A stretch of 64,000 nucleotides of DNA from Pandoraea sp. PE-S2T-3 (GCF_002179965.1 NZ_NGUQ01000007.1:620001-684000), one strand, 5' to 3'; numbered from the stretch's first letter, positions 11,102 through 21,258 are shown. Program-made: numbers and translations. The notes: generated by a model not told the origin, from the sequence alone.

Positions 11102-12043
11102 ATGACTGACTCGCGCATTACCTCGCATACGACGCGTCGCGGCGCCCCCGGCAACGAGGGTGGCGACGGCAGCCGCAGCACGGAGTTTGCCCGTGCCAGC
11201 GGGGCTGCGCTCGCGGGCGAGCGCGACTTCGCGTTCTCGCTGGCCGACTTCGGCCGCATTCGCAATCTGATTTATCAGCGTGCGGGCATCGCACTGGCCG
11301 AACACAAGCGGGAGATGGTTTATAGCCGCATCGCACGGCGGCTGCGCGCGCTCGGCATGACGAGCTTCACCGAATACCTCGACATGCTCGAAGCCGACAC
11401 CGGTGATAGCGAGTGGGAGTCGTTCACCAACGCGCTCACCACCAACCTGACGTCGTTCTTCCGCGAATCGCATCACTTCCCGCTGCTCGCCGATTTCATC
11501 CGTAACCGCGCCAAGCCGATCTCGATCTGGTGCTGTGCGGCCTCGACCGGCGAAGAACCGTATTCGATTGCGATGACGCTGGTCGATACGCTGGGCTCGC
11601 GGCCCAACGCCAGTGTGATTGCGACTGACGTCGACACGCAGGTGCTCGCACGCGCCTCGGCGGCGGTCTACAACGGCGAGCAAACCGGCAAGCTCTCGCA
11701 AGAGCAACTGCGCCGCCACTTTCTGCGTGGCACGGGTGCGAACGCCGGCAAGATCAAGGTGCGCCCCGAATTGCAGCAACTGGTCACGTTTGCGCCGCTC
11801 AACCTGCTCGCCCCGTCGTGGCAGCTTGGCGGGCCGTTCGACGTGATCTTCTGCCGCAACGTGATGATCTATTTCGACAAGGCGACGCAGGCGCGCATTC
11901 TCGAGCGCTTCGTGCCGTTGCTCAAACCGGACGGACTGCTCTTTGCCGGGCACTCCGAGAACTTCACGTATGTGAGCCGGGCGTTCCGTCTGCGCGGGCA
12001 GACGGTGTACGAACTGGCCGGCACCGGAGCAAGGGGAGCCTGA
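11102..12043 (+). CDS. cheR: Chemotaxis methyltransferase CheR
   Basis: 313-residue S-adenosylmethionine-dependent glutamate methyltransferase that methylates the MCPs. A non-conserved N-terminal stretch of about 40 residues precedes the CheR N-domain ([21 protein letters not shown]). The catalytic domain holds the SAM-binding [18 protein letters not shown] motif and [18 protein letters not shown]. Two of the three receptors upstream end in docking pentapeptides. cheD begins one base after the stop. Confidence 0.97.
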   Translation: MTDSRITSHTTRRGAPGNEGGDGSRSTEFARASGAALAGERDFAFSLADFGRIRNLIYQRAGIALAEHKREMVYSRIARRLRALGMTSFTEYLDMLEADTGDSEWESFTNALTTNLTSFFRESHHFPLLADFIRNRAKPISIWCCAASTGEEPYSIAMTLVDTLGSRPNASVIATDVDTQVLARASAAVYNGEQTGKLSQEQLRRHFLRGTGANAGKIKVRPELQQLVTFAPLNLLAPSWQLGGPFDVIFCRNVMIYFDKATQARILERFVPLLKPDGLLFAGHSENFTYVSRAFRLRGQTVYELAGTGARGA

Positions 12044-12044
12044 C

Positions 12045-12719
12045 ATGGCGCAGCCGCTGGCCGAAGCCCTCGCGACCAATCATTACTTCGACAGCGCGTT
12101 CAACACGCGCGCCGTCAAACTGCTGCCGTCCGAATACTTCGTCACGACCGAAGACATCATGCTCGTGACGGTGCTGGGCTCGTGTGTGGCCGCGTGTGTG
12201 CGCGACAACGTCACGGGCATCGGCGGCATGAATCACTTCATGCTGCCCGACGACGGCGAGAGCGACCGCGACCGGTTGCTCTCGGCATCGATGCGCTACG
12301 GCGCATATGCCATGGAAATGCTCATCAACGAGCTGATCAAGCTCGGGGCACGCCGTGAGCGGCTCGAAGCCAAGGTGTTTGGCGGCGGCGCCGTGCTGGC
12401 GGGCATGACCACATTGAACATCGGGGATCGCAACGCGAACTTTGTGTTGCGCTATCTCGAGACCGAGCAGATTCGCGTGACTGCGCAGGATCTGCTCGGA
12501 CCGCATCCGCGCAAGGTGTGCTTTCTGCCGCGCACCGGCCGGGTGATGGTCAAGAAGTTGGGCGATCGCGGAGACCCGGCGATTGCACAGCGCGAACAGG
12601 CGTATGCGCAGCGACTGCGCACACGCGAAGTACGGGGCTCCGTAGAACTCTTTGCGCCACCGGCCAGAACCGCCAAGCCTCGGCCGGGGCCTGACAACCG
12701 AAAAATGGAGGAGGCTTGA
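12045..12719 (+). CDS. cheD: Chemoreceptor glutamine deamidase CheD
   Basis: 224-residue CheD. The predicted catalytic Cys47 lies in [12 protein letters not shown] and the paired His64 in GGMNHFMLP, both conserved in the family. CheD deamidates glutamines in MCP methylation helices and so tunes receptor activity. The C-terminal 40 residues after the core are charged and not obviously conserved. The stop overlaps the TTG start of cheB by translational coupling (TTGA). Confidence 0.96.
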   Translation: MAQPLAEALATNHYFDSAFNTRAVKLLPSEYFVTTEDIMLVTVLGSCVAACVRDNVTGIGGMNHFMLPDDGESDRDRLLSASMRYGAYAMEMLINELIKLGARRERLEAKVFGGGAVLAGMTTLNIGDRNANFVLRYLETEQIRVTAQDLLGPHPRKVCFLPRTGRVMVKKLGDRGDPAIAQREQAYAQRLRTREVRGSVELFAPPARTAKPRPGPDNRKMEEA

Positions 12720-13795
12720 GCGAACCTATCAAAGTCCTGTGCGTGGACGATTCCGCACTCGTGCGCAGCCTGATGACCGAGATCATCAATGCGCAACCGG
12801 ACATGACGGTGGTGGCGACCGCACCCGACCCGCTGGTCGCGCGCGATCTCATCAAACAACACAACCCTGACGTGCTCACGCTCGACGTCGAAATGCCGCG
12901 CATGGATGGTCTGGACTTCCTCGAGAAGCTCATGCGTCTGCGGCCGATGCCGGTGCTGATGGTGTCGTCGCTGACCGAGCGCGGCTCGGAAGTCACGCTG
13001 CGCGCGCTGGAACTGGGCGCGGTCGACTTCGTGACCAAGCCGCGTCTGGGCATTCGCGACGGCATGCTCGAGTACGGCGAGATGATCGCCGACAAGATTC
13101 GCGCCGCCGCGCGCGCCCGTGTGCGCAGTGCACCGCCCAAGAGCGCAACGCCGGCACCGATCGAAGCGGCGCCGCTTTTGCGCAACCCGCTGGTGTCGAC
13201 TGAAAAGTTGATCATCATCGGCGCGTCGACGGGCGGGACCGAAGCGATTCGCGAAGTGCTCGTGCCGATGCCGCCCGATGCGCCCGCGATTCTGATTACG
13301 CAACATATGCCGGCCGGCTTTACCAAGTCGTTCGCGCAGCGCCTGAACGGGCTTTGCCGTATCACGGTGAAGGAAGCCGAGCATGGTGAGCGCGTGCTGC
13401 CGGGCCATGCGTATATTGCGCCGGGTGGCGACACCCACTTGCAGCTCTCGCGTAGCGGTGCCAACTATGTGGCCTTGCTCGACCCGGCACCGCCGGTGAA
13501 TCGACATCGGCCGTCGGTCGATGTATTGTTTCGCTCCGCAGCGGTCCACGCCGGGCGCAATGCGATCGGGGTGATTCTCACGGGGATGGGCCGCGACGGT
13601 GCGGCCGGACTGGTGGAGATGCGCCGGGCAGGCGCGCACACGTTTGCGCAGGACGAAGCGAGCTGCATCGTGTTCGGCATGCCGCGCGAAGCCATTGCGA
13701 TGGGCGGGGCCGAAGAGGTCGTGCCCCTGTCGGAGATGGCGCGCAAAGTGCTGCATCAGGTCGCGAAATTTGGCGAACGCACGCAACGAGTATAG
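12716..13795 (+). CDS. cheB: Protein-glutamate methylesterase CheB
   Basis: 359-residue two-domain enzyme. The receiver domain has Asp11/Asp12 and phospho-Asp57 ([12 protein letters not shown]). The methylesterase domain has the Ser171 (IIGASTGG), His197 (TQHMPAGFT) and Asp294 (GMGRDGAAG) triad. It removes methyl groups from MCPs when phosphorylated by CheA. The TTG start at 12716 overlaps the cheD stop and has a strong GGAGGAGG site 3-4 bases upstream, which supports that unusual codon. Confidence 0.96.
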   Translation: MSEPIKVLCVDDSALVRSLMTEIINAQPDMTVVATAPDPLVARDLIKQHNPDVLTLDVEMPRMDGLDFLEKLMRLRPMPVLMVSSLTERGSEVTLRALELGAVDFVTKPRLGIRDGMLEYGEMIADKIRAAARARVRSAPPKSATPAPIEAAPLLRNPLVSTEKLIIIGASTGGTEAIREVLVPMPPDAPAILITQHMPAGFTKSFAQRLNGLCRITVKEAEHGERVLPGHAYIAPGGDTHLQLSRSGANYVALLDPAPPVNRHRPSVDVLFRSAAVHAGRNAIGVILTGMGRDGAAGLVEMRRAGAHTFAQDEASCIVFGMPREAIAMGGAEEVVPLSEMARKVLHQVAKFGERTQRV

Positions 13796-13924
13796 TAGGG
13801 CGCTTTTCGTTTTCGCAGTATGCTTCGCATGTTTTGCGAGCACCCAGGGCACTGGAGTGCTGCGGCGAAGGCCCCATGAAATGGCGCCGGGCCCCTCGGG
13901 GGCACCGGCCGAATTGGAGTGATG

Positions 13925-14323
13925 ATGGTAGACAAGAACTTGAAGTTTCTGGTCGTCGACGATTTCCCGACGATGCGCCGGATTGTGCGAAACCTGCTCA
14001 AGGAGCTGGGTTTCTCGAACGTCGACGAAGCCGAAGACGGCGCGGCGGCGCTGGCCAAGCTGCGCGGCGGCAGTTTCGAATTCGTGGTCTCGGACTGGAA
14101 CATGCCGAACATGGACGGCCTGACGATGCTCCAGCAGATTCGCGCCGACCCGAACCTCTCGAAGCTGCCGGTGCTGATGGTGACTGCCGAAGCCAAGAAG
14201 GAAAACATCATCGCTGCCGCGCAGGCGGGGGCGAGCGGGTATGTGGTCAAGCCGTTCACGGCCGCAACCCTGGATGAAAAGCTGGGCAAGATCTTCGAGA
14301 AAATGGAAAAGACGGGGGCCTGA
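13925..14323 (+). CDS. cheY: Chemotaxis response regulator CheY
   Basis: 132-residue receiver protein very close to enterobacterial Che[21 protein letters not shown], phospho-Asp57 in [10 protein letters not shown], the [20 protein letters not shown] block and Lys109. Phospho-CheY binds FliM and switches rotation. Three start codons are stacked (GTG 13919, ATG 13922, ATG 13925). I chose 13925 because the GGAG site at 13916-13919 is best spaced to it and because it puts the phosphorylated aspartate at 57 as in E. coli. cheZ starts two bases after the stop. Confidence 0.97.
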   Translation: MVDKNLKFLVVDDFPTMRRIVRNLLKELGFSNVDEAEDGAAALAKLRGGSFEFVVSDWNMPNMDGLTMLQQIRADPNLSKLPVLMVTAEAKKENIIAAAQAGASGYVVKPFTAATLDEKLGKIFEKMEKTGA

Positions 14324-14325
14324 GC

Positions 14326-14994
14326 GTGACCCACGACGCGAGCACTGAATGGCCGGTCGAGCCCAACGGGGCCGCGCCGGCAGGAGACCCGGCCGAGCGC
14401 ATGCTCATGCGCATCGGGCAATTGACGCGCATGCTGCGCGACAACCTGCGCGAACTCGGCCTGGATAAACAACTCGAGCAAGCCGCCGAGGCCATTCCCG
14501 ACGCGCGCGACCGGCTGAACTACGTCGCGACGATGACGGAACAGGCCGCCGTGCGCGCGCTCACCGCGATTGAGCTGGCCAAGCCCATTCAGGAGCGGCT
14601 GGAAGTCGACGCCAACGCGCTCGACGCGCGCTGGGAGAAGTGGTTCGACCAGCCGCTCGAACTCGAAGACGCGCGCAAGCTGGTCACCGAGACGCGCGGC
14701 TACCTGCGCCGGGTGCCCGAAGACACCCGCGCGACCAATGCCCATCTGATGGAAATCATGATGGCGCAGGACTTTCAGGATCTGACCGGTCAGGTCATCA
14801 AGAAGATCATGGAAGTCGTGCAGGAGATCGAGAAGCACCTGTTCCAGACGCTGCTCGAGAACATGCCGCCCGAGAAGCGCAAGGAAGCGGAAGACTCCCT
14901 GCTCAACGGTCCGCAGGTCAAAAAAGAAGGTCGCACGGACATCGTGTCCGATCAAGAGCAGGTCGATGACCTGCTTGCCAGCCTCGGGTTCTGA
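14326..14994 (+). CDS. cheZ: CheY-P phosphatase CheZ
   Basis: 222-residue CheZ with a GTG start. The active-site region MMAQDFQDLTGQVIKKIM contains the conserved Asp-Gln-type catalytic helix, and the extreme C-terminus DQEQVDDLLASLGF is the conserved CheY-binding amphipathic helix. The long central region is predicted helical, consistent with the four-helix-bundle dimer. It dephosphorylates CheY-P. Last gene of the che block; 102 non-coding bases separate it from flhB. Confidence 0.96.
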   Translation: MTHDASTEWPVEPNGAAPAGDPAERMLMRIGQLTRMLRDNLRELGLDKQLEQAAEAIPDARDRLNYVATMTEQAAVRALTAIELAKPIQERLEVDANALDARWEKWFDQPLELEDARKLVTETRGYLRRVPEDTRATNAHLMEIMMAQDFQDLTGQVIKKIMEVVQEIEKHLFQTLLENMPPEKRKEAEDSLLNGPQVKKEGRTDIVSDQEQVDDLLASLGF

Positions 14995-15096
14995 AATACC
15001 GCCCATTCCCGCCTCTATTCCCCCCTTTGTGTCTTGACGGTTACGGACATAATCGGTCGGGATAGGGTGGGTCTGTCCGCCCGACGTGGATAGGGC

Positions 15097-16239
15097 ATGG
15101 CTGAGGAAAGCGATCTCGAAAAATCGGAACCCGCGTCTCCCCGGCGTCTTGAAAAGGCGCGCGAGGAGGGGCAGGTTGCGCGTTCGCGCGAGCTATCCAC
15201 CTTTGCCCTGCTGGCTGCCGGTGTCGCGGGCATGTGGATGACCGCCGACCGGATCTCCCAAGGCTTCGCCCAGTTGATGCGTCACGGCATGCAATTCGAG
15301 CCGGGCACCGCGCTCGACACCCACCGCATGCTTGCCAACGCCGCCCACTCGGGGGCCGACGCCCTCATGGTCATTGCCCCGCTGCTCGGCCTGCTGGTGC
15401 TGGCGGCGATCACCGCGCCCATGGCGCTGGGCGGCTGGCTCTTCTCCACCAAATCGCTTGCACCCAACTTCGGCCGGCTGAACCCGGCGAAGGGTTTGGG
15501 GCGCATGTTCTCCACGCAGGGTCTGGTCGAGCTGATCAAGGCCATCGCCAAGACCGTGCTCGTGGGGTCGGTTGCTTACTGGGCGATCGCCCGCGACCGC
15601 GACGCCGTGATGGGCCTGATGACCCAGTCGCCGCGCGTGGCCCTGCCGCATGTGGGCGAGATGATCGTGGTGTGCTGTGCGTTCATCGTGATGTCGCTGC
15701 TGCTGGTGGCGGCCATCGATATCCCGTTCCAGCTCTGGCAGCACTACAAGAAGCTGCGCATGACCAAAGAGGAAGTGCGCCAGGAGAACAAGGAAAACGA
15801 AGGCGATCCGCACGTCAAGGCGCATATCCGCCAGTTGCAGCGCCAGGCGGCGCGCCGGCGCATGATGCAGGACGTGCCCAAGGCCGACGTGATCGTCACC
15901 AACCCGACGCACTTTGCCGTCGCGCTCGAATACAAGGACAACATGCGCGCCCCGCGCGTGCTGGCCAAGGGCACCGATCTGGTGGCCAAACGTATCCGCG
16001 AAATGGGCGAAGAGCACCGCATCCCGATTCTCGAAGCTCCGCCGCTGGCCCGTGCGCTGCACAAGCACGTGGAAATCGGTCACGAAATTCCGGCCACGCT
16101 CTACACGGCCGTGGCCGAAGTGCTTGCGTGGGTCTTCCAGCTTCGCCGCTGGCGTAACGAAGGGGGCGCCGAGCCGCGTACCCCGTCGGATCTGCCGGTC
16201 CCGGCTGAACTCGACGCGCTGCCGCGCGCCGGAGCGTAA
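15097..16239 (+). CDS. flhB: Flagellar export switch protein FlhB
   Basis: 380-residue export-gate protein that changes substrate specificity from rod/hook to filament. Four membrane helices lie in the first 210 residues after a charged N-terminus (ESDLEKSEPASPRRLEKARE). The cytoplasmic domain carries the self-cleaving NPTH motif at residues 269-272 (VIVTNPTHFAVALEY). The C-terminal tail is Pro/Ala rich. First gene of the flhB-flhA-flhF-flhG-fliA block; flhA starts three bases after its stop. A second, free copy of the post-cleavage domain is encoded at 51389. Confidence 0.98.
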   Translation: MAEESDLEKSEPASPRRLEKAREEGQVARSRELSTFALLAAGVAGMWMTADRISQGFAQLMRHGMQFEPGTALDTHRMLANAAHSGADALMVIAPLLGLLVLAAITAPMALGGWLFSTKSLAPNFGRLNPAKGLGRMFSTQGLVELIKAIAKTVLVGSVAYWAIARDRDAVMGLMTQSPRVALPHVGEMIVVCCAFIVMSLLLVAAIDIPFQLWQHYKKLRMTKEEVRQENKENEGDPHVKAHIRQLQRQAARRRMMQDVPKADVIVTNPTHFAVALEYKDNMRAPRVLAKGTDLVAKRIREMGEEHRIPILEAPPLARALHKHVEIGHEIPATLYTAVAEVLAWVFQLRRWRNEGGAEPRTPSDLPVPAELDALPRAGA

Positions 16240-16242
16240 CGA

Positions 16243-18348
16243 ATGAACCTCAACCCCCGCGCGAACCAGTTTCTGCGCTCGTCCCAAACGTTGCTCGGCG
16301 GCAACCTGAAGTCACTCGCCGCGCCGGTGCTGATCGTCATGATTCTGGGCATGATGATCCTCCCGTTGCCGCCGTTCATCCTGGATCTGCTCTTTACGTT
16401 CAACATCGCGCTCGCCGTGATGGTGCTGCTGGTCAGCATGTACACGCAAAAGCCGCTCGACTTCGCGGCGTTCCCGAGCGTGCTGCTGTTCTCCACGCTG
16501 CTGCGCCTGTCGCTGAACGTGGCGTCCACCCGGGTGGTGCTGCTCGAAGGTCACACCGGCCCGGATGCGGCCGGCAAGGTGATCGAGGCGTTCGGCCACT
16601 TCCTCGTCGGCGGCAACTACGCCGTCGGTATCGTGGTGTTCATCATCCTCGTGGTCATCAACTTCATGGTGATCACCAAGGGTGCCGGGCGTATCGCCGA
16701 AGTGGGCGCGCGTTTTACCCTGGACGCCATGCCGGGTAAGCAGATGGCCATCGACGCCGACCTGAACGCCGGCCTGATCGGTGAAGACGAAGCGCGCAAG
16801 CGCCGCACGGTGATCGCGCAGGAAGCCGACTTCTACGGCTCGATGGACGGTGCATCGAAGTTTGTGCGCGGCGATGCGGTGGCGGGCCTGATGATCATGG
16901 TCATCAACATCGTCGGCGGTTTGATCGTCGGCGTAGCCCAGCACGGTCTGGACATCGGCACGGCGGCCAAGAACTACACGCTGCTCACGATCGGTGACGG
17001 TCTGGTCGCGCAGATTCCGGCGCTGGTGATCTCGACGGCGGCCGGTGTGGTTGTCTCGCGCGTGGCGACCGACGAAGACATTGGTCAGCAGGTCGTCTCG
17101 CAGCTGTTCAACAACCCCCGCGTGCTGGGCATTACGGCCGCCATCCTCGGGTTGATGGGCCTGATTCCGGGCATGCCGCACTTTGCCTTCCTGGTGCTGG
17201 CCTTCGGGCTGGGTGCACTGGCTCGCTGGCAGCATCAGCGCACCGAGCGCGCCAAGCAGGAGTCGACGCGTCCCGCGCCGGTCGCGACGTCGGCACCCAG
17301 CGAAGTGGCCGAAGCCTCGTGGGACGACGTGGCGCTGGTCGACCCGCTGGGGCTGGAAGTCGGTTACCGCCTGATTCCGCTGGTGGACCGCAATCAGGAT
17401 GGCGAGCTGCTCAAGCGCATCAAGGGCATTCGCAAGAAATTTGCGCAGGAAATCGGCTTCCTCGCGCCGGTGGTGCACATTCGCGACAATCTGGAACTGC
17501 GCCCGAACCAGTACCGCATCACGCTCAAGGGCGTGATCATCGGCGAAGGCGAGGCATATCCGGGCCAGTTGCTCGCGATCGATCCGGGTCAGGTGAGCGC
17601 ACCGCTGCAAGGCACACCCACGCGCGATCCGGCGTTCGGCCTGCCGGCCATGTGGATCGACGTGGGCCAGCGCGATCAGGCGCAGGCGTACGGTTACACG
17701 GTGGTCGATGCCGGTACGGTCGTGGCCACTCACCTGAACCACCTGATCAACGGGCATGCGCACGAATTGCTCGGCCGTCAGGAAGTGCAGCAGCTCATCG
17801 AGCGCATCGGCAAGGACGCGCCGAAGCTCATCGAAGACCTGGTGCCCAAGACCGTCGCGCTCACCACGCTGCAAAAGGTGCTGCAAAACCTGCTCGAAGA
17901 GCAGGTGCCGATTCGCGACATGCGCACCATCATCGATGCGATTTCCGAACATGGCGCGCGCGTGCAAGACCCGCACGAACTCACGGCGCTGGTGCGCCTG
18001 TCGCTGGGCCGGGCGATCACGCAGAGCGTGTTCCCGGGCAACGGCGATCTCGAAGTGGTTGGCCTCGACGCCAATCTCGAACGCATTCTGACGCAGGCGT
18101 TGTCCGCTGGCGGGGGTACCGGTCTGGAGCCGGGCCTCGCCGACACGCTGTTGCGCGAAACACAGGCAGCCGTGGCGCGTCAGGAGCGTCAGGGGCTGCC
18201 GGCCGTCTTGCTGGTTCAACATCCGCTGCGTTCGCTGCTCTCGCGCTTCTTGCGCCGCAGCTTGCCGCAGCTCAAGGTTCTGTCGTATGCGGAAGTGCCT
18301 GATACGCGCAACGTGAAAATGACGGCACTCATCGGAGGTCAAGCGTGA
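16243..18348 (+). CDS. flhA: Flagellar export gate protein FlhA
   Basis: 701-residue type III export gate subunit. About eight membrane helices occupy residues 20-330, with the FHIPEP-family signature region LSLNVASTRVVLLEGHTGPD and the GSMDGASKFVRGDAVAG loop. A cytoplasmic domain of about 370 residues forms the nonameric docking ring for FliH/FliI/FliJ and chaperone-substrate complexes. Length matches E. coli FlhA (692). Its stop overlaps the flhF GTG start. Confidence 0.98.
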   Translation: MNLNPRANQFLRSSQTLLGGNLKSLAAPVLIVMILGMMILPLPPFILDLLFTFNIALAVMVLLVSMYTQKPLDFAAFPSVLLFSTLLRLSLNVASTRVVLLEGHTGPDAAGKVIEAFGHFLVGGNYAVGIVVFIILVVINFMVITKGAGRIAEVGARFTLDAMPGKQMAIDADLNAGLIGEDEARKRRTVIAQEADFYGSMDGASKFVRGDAVAGLMIMVINIVGGLIVGVAQHGLDIGTAAKNYTLLTIGDGLVAQIPALVISTAAGVVVSRVATDEDIGQQVVSQLFNNPRVLGITAAILGLMGLIPGMPHFAFLVLAFGLGALARWQHQRTERAKQESTRPAPVATSAPSEVAEASWDDVALVDPLGLEVGYRLIPLVDRNQDGELLKRIKGIRKKFAQEIGFLAPVVHIRDNLELRPNQYRITLKGVIIGEGEAYPGQLLAIDPGQVSAPLQGTPTRDPAFGLPAMWIDVGQRDQAQAYGYTVVDAGTVVATHLNHLINGHAHELLGRQEVQQLIERIGKDAPKLIEDLVPKTVALTTLQKVLQNLLEEQVPIRDMRTIIDAISEHGARVQDPHELTALVRLSLGRAITQSVFPGNGDLEVVGLDANLERILTQALSAGGGTGLEPGLADTLLRETQAAVARQERQGLPAVLLVQHPLRSLLSRFLRRSLPQLKVLSYAEVPDTRNVKMTALIGGQA

Positions 18349-19628
18349 AGATTCGTAAATTCTTTGCGGGCACGTGCCGCGACGCACTGCGCCAGATTCG
18401 CGAGGAAATCGGACCCGACGCGGTCGTGTTGTCCAACCGCTCGGTCGCCAACGGCGTGGAAATCGTCGCGCTGGCGGAAGAGGATCTGGACGCACTCGCC
18501 GGTGGCGATATGCCGACGCACCGACCGCGTCCGCGTCCGGCCCAACCCATACAACCCGCGGCGGCTGCGCCGGTCGCAGTTGCCGGACTAACCGCTTCGG
18601 CACACGATGCGGCGGCGGCCAGCGCGTTTGCGCAGAGCATGATGGGTGAGCTTCAGTCCATGCGCGGTCTGCTCGAAGAGCAGGTGGCGGGGCTGGTGTG
18701 GAACGACAAACAGCGCCGTTCGCCGGCACAGGGCGAGATTCTGCGCACGCTGCTGGCCGCCGGGTTCTCGGCGCAACTGGGCCGTGCGTTGCTGGAACAC
18801 CTGCCCGAAGGCAGCGACCGCGATGCCGGGCTCGACTGGGTGAAGAACGCGCTCAAGCGCAACTTGCCCGTCATGCCCAATGAAGACGAACTGATGGAGC
18901 GCGGCGGCGTGTATGCGCTCATGGGGCCGACCGGTGTGGGCAAGACCACGACGACGGCCAAGCTGGCGGCACGTTGCGTGATGCGCCACGGTGCCGAGAA
19001 GCTCGCGCTGCTCACGACCGACAGCTATCGTATCGGCGGTCACGAGCAACTGCGCATCTACGGCAAGATTCTCGGTGTGACGGTGCACGCGGTGAAAGAT
19101 GCGACGGATCTGCGTCTGGCGCTGACCGAATTGCGCAACAAGCATATGGTGCTGATCGACACGGTCGGCATGAGCCAGCGCGACCGCACCGTGCCCGAGC
19201 AAGTGGCGATGTTGTGCGGGGCCGAGACGCCGGTGCAGCGCCTGTTGCTGCTCAATGCGACGAGCCATGGCGACACCCTCAATGAAGTGGTGCATGCCTA
19301 CCGGAGCGCGAGTGCGGAAGGTGGCAGCGACCTGGCCGGGTGTATTCTGACGAAGCTCGACGAAACCACTAATCTCGGGTCGGTACTCGACACGGTGATT
19401 CGTCATCGTTTGCCGGTGCATTACGTGTCGACGGGGCAGCGCGTGCCGGAGAACCTGCACGTGGCAGACCGTCAGTTCCTGATCGACACGGCGTTGTCGG
19501 CACCGGTGACCGGGTCGCCGTTCGTGCCGGCCGAGGAAGATCTGATGGCGGTTGTGCGCGGGGTCGATCCTAACTACAGCGGGCTGTTCGCGCCCGCCCA
19601 ACCTTCAGGCGAGGCGTGCTTTGGTTAA
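18345..19628 (+). CDS. flhF: Flagellar SRP-type GTPase FlhF
   Basis: 427-residue member of the SRP GTPase family that helps place or number flagella. A basic N-terminal B-domain (MKIRKFFAGTCRDALRQIRE) and a variable Pro/Ala linker precede the NG domains. The P-loop is GPTGVGKT at residues 194-201, followed by LTTDSYRIGGHEQL, VLIDTVGMSQRD and LTKLDETTNLG. GTG start overlapping the flhA stop by 4 bases. flhG follows with overlap, the usual partner arrangement. Confidence 0.97.
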   Translation: MKIRKFFAGTCRDALRQIREEIGPDAVVLSNRSVANGVEIVALAEEDLDALAGGDMPTHRPRPRPAQPIQPAAAAPVAVAGLTASAHDAAAASAFAQSMMGELQSMRGLLEEQVAGLVWNDKQRRSPAQGEILRTLLAAGFSAQLGRALLEHLPEGSDRDAGLDWVKNALKRNLPVMPNEDELMERGGVYALMGPTGVGKTTTTAKLAARCVMRHGAEKLALLTTDSYRIGGHEQLRIYGKILGVTVHAVKDATDLRLALTELRNKHMVLIDTVGMSQRDRTVPEQVAMLCGAETPVQRLLLLNATSHGDTLNEVVHAYRSASAEGGSDLAGCILTKLDETTNLGSVLDTVIRHRLPVHYVSTGQRVPENLHVADRQFLIDTALSAPVTGSPFVPAEEDLMAVVRGVDPNYSGLFAPAQPSGEACFG

Positions 19629-20469
19629 ACTCGTACTCGATCAAGCGGAAGGGCTGCGCCGGTTGGTGGCGCGCCATACCACGCGCGTTGTCGCGGTGGT
19701 GGGAAGTGCGCCTGAAGCCGGTCAGACGAGTGTTGCCCTCAATCTGGCCAGTGCGCTGGCCCATCATGGTCAGGATGTCGTGCTGGCCGACGAAAGCGGC
19801 CATGCCGCGCCCGCCATGGGGTTGCCGCTGCGCGGCGACATTCATGACGTGCTGGCGGGGCGGGTCTCGCCCGACGCCGTTCGGGTGAGTACGCGCGACA
19901 ATTTTGTCCTGGTGCCGGTGGCGCACCGTCATCCCGAGCGCATCGACCCGGTGCGGGCCATGCCGTTGCTCACGGTGGGCGAGCCGGACGTGGTCGTCAT
20001 CGACTGCACGCATGCAGGCGCGTTGCTGAGTCCGTTGGCGGCGCATGCGCACGATGTGCTGGTGGTGCTGGGGTGTGAGCCGGCGTCGATCACGGGGGCG
20101 TACTCGTGGATCAAGCAGGCACATTTCGAATATGCGTTGGCGCAGTTCCGGGTGTTGGTGAACCGCGCCGAGGATGTGGAAGCGCGAGTGGTGTGCCGCA
20201 ATCTGGCCACGACCGCGAGCCGGTATCTGGCGGTGTCGCTGGAGCTGGCGGGTCATGTGCCGTCGGACCGGCAGGTGCTGCGCGCGCGACAACTGACGCG
20301 CACGGTGGTCGATGCGTTCCCGATGGCACCGGCGGCGGTGGCGTATCGGCAGTTGGCGGCACAGGTGATGCATTGGCCGTTGGCGGCACGCGAGACAGTG
20401 GCCGCGGGCATGGCTGACATGGGCGAGATGGCGCATGGCGCGGGCGTATTGCCTGCGGCCACCGCCTGA
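19621..20469 (+). CDS. flhG: FlhG/MinD-like flagellar number regulator with degenerate P-loop
   Basis: About 282 residues from a TTG start at 19621 that overlaps the flhF stop; an upstream GTG-type start at 19552 would add 23 residues of non-conserved sequence. The N-terminus VKLVLDQAEGLRRL is the FlhG/FleN DQAEGLR activating motif for FlhF. The following ParA/MinD fold region has GSAPEAGQTSVAL where the deviant Walker A KGGxGKT should be: both signature lysines are missing. Walker B reads VVVIDCTHAG. It probably still partners FlhF, but ATP binding and hydrolysis are doubtful. fliA follows. Confidence 0.9.
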   Translation: MVKLVLDQAEGLRRLVARHTTRVVAVVGSAPEAGQTSVALNLASALAHHGQDVVLADESGHAAPAMGLPLRGDIHDVLAGRVSPDAVRVSTRDNFVLVPVAHRHPERIDPVRAMPLLTVGEPDVVVIDCTHAGALLSPLAAHAHDVLVVLGCEPASITGAYSWIKQAHFEYALAQFRVLVNRAEDVEARVVCRNLATTASRYLAVSLELAGHVPSDRQVLRARQLTRTVVDAFPMAPAAVAYRQLAAQVMHWPLAARETVAAGMADMGEMAHGAGVLPAATA

Positions 20470-20506
20470 GCGCCACGGCACGCGTCGAGAGGAAGCGGAG
20501 GGAAAC

Positions 20507-21235
20507 ATGTATACCGCGCGCGGGAAGGTCGACACGAACGACACGCTGACCCAATACGCGCCGTTGGTGCGCCGACTGGCGCTGCAATTGATGGCCAAGC
20601 TGCCGGCGAGTGTGGAGCTGGAAGACCTGATTCAGGCCGGCATGCTGGGGCTGCTCGATGCAGCGAACCGGTATCAGGAAACGCAGGGTGCGCAGTTCGA
20701 GACGTACGCGAGTCAGCGCATTCGCGGCGCGATGCTTGACGAGTTGCGCGAGCTGGACTGGGCGTCACGCGGCATTCGCAAGACGGCGCGTCAGATCGAG
20801 AAGGCGGTGCAGCGGCTGGAGCAACGGCTGGGTCGCGGCCCGTCGGAGAGCGAGATTGCGGGCGAGCTGTCGATCGGACTGACTGAGTATCAGCAGATGT
20901 TGCAGGACGTGCACGGCTGCCAGCTGATCTACTACGAAGACTTCGAATCGGCGGATGAAGAGCCGTTCATCGACCGGATTTGTGCAGACCCGGGGGCGGA
21001 CCCGCTCAAGATGCTGCTTGATGAAGGGTTGCGTCACGGCGTGGTGGATGCGATCGACCGGCTGCCGGACCGCGAGAAGTTGCTGATGAGCCTGTACTAC
21101 GAGCAGGGGCTGAACCTGCGCGAGATCGGTGCGGTGCTCGAAGTCAGCGAATCGCGTGTGTGCCAGTTGCACAGCCAGGCGATTTCACGCTTGCGCGCGA
21201 CGCTGCGCGACAAGGCGTGGACGTCGGCGGGTTAA
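20507..21235 (+). CDS. fliA: Flagellar sigma-28 factor FliA
   Basis: 242-residue sigma-28 that transcribes late flagellar and chemotaxis genes. Region 2 includes LEDLIQAGMLGLLDAANRY and FETYASQRIRGAMLDELRELDW; region 4 includes LPDREKLLMSLYYEQGLNLREIGAVLEVSESRVCQLHSQA. ATG 20507 is chosen because GGAGGG lies just upstream and the protein then begins MYTARG, as in other FliA proteins. An ORF extension to 20435 overlaps flhG. Its activity should be held by FlgM (23716). A strong terminator lies 24 bases downstream. Confidence 0.97.
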   Translation: MYTARGKVDTNDTLTQYAPLVRRLALQLMAKLPASVELEDLIQAGMLGLLDAANRYQETQGAQFETYASQRIRGAMLDELRELDWASRGIRKTARQIEKAVQRLEQRLGRGPSESEIAGELSIGLTEYQQMLQDVHGCQLIYYEDFESADEEPFIDRICADPGADPLKMLLDEGLRHGVVDAIDRLPDREKLLMSLYYEQGLNLREIGAVLEVSESRVCQLHSQAISRLRATLRDKAWTSAG

Positions 21236-21258
21236 ACGTAACGTCATTAGCAGAATAG

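Noticed and set aside
15040-15075. TTGACG plus CATAAT as a sigma-70 promoter for flhB
   Set aside because: Only 8 bases separate the two hexamers; a correctly spaced -10 is not present.
16312-18729. 805-codon minus-strand frame opposite flhA
   Set aside because: Antisense of a conserved gene with coding-frame GC bias; no recognisable domain.
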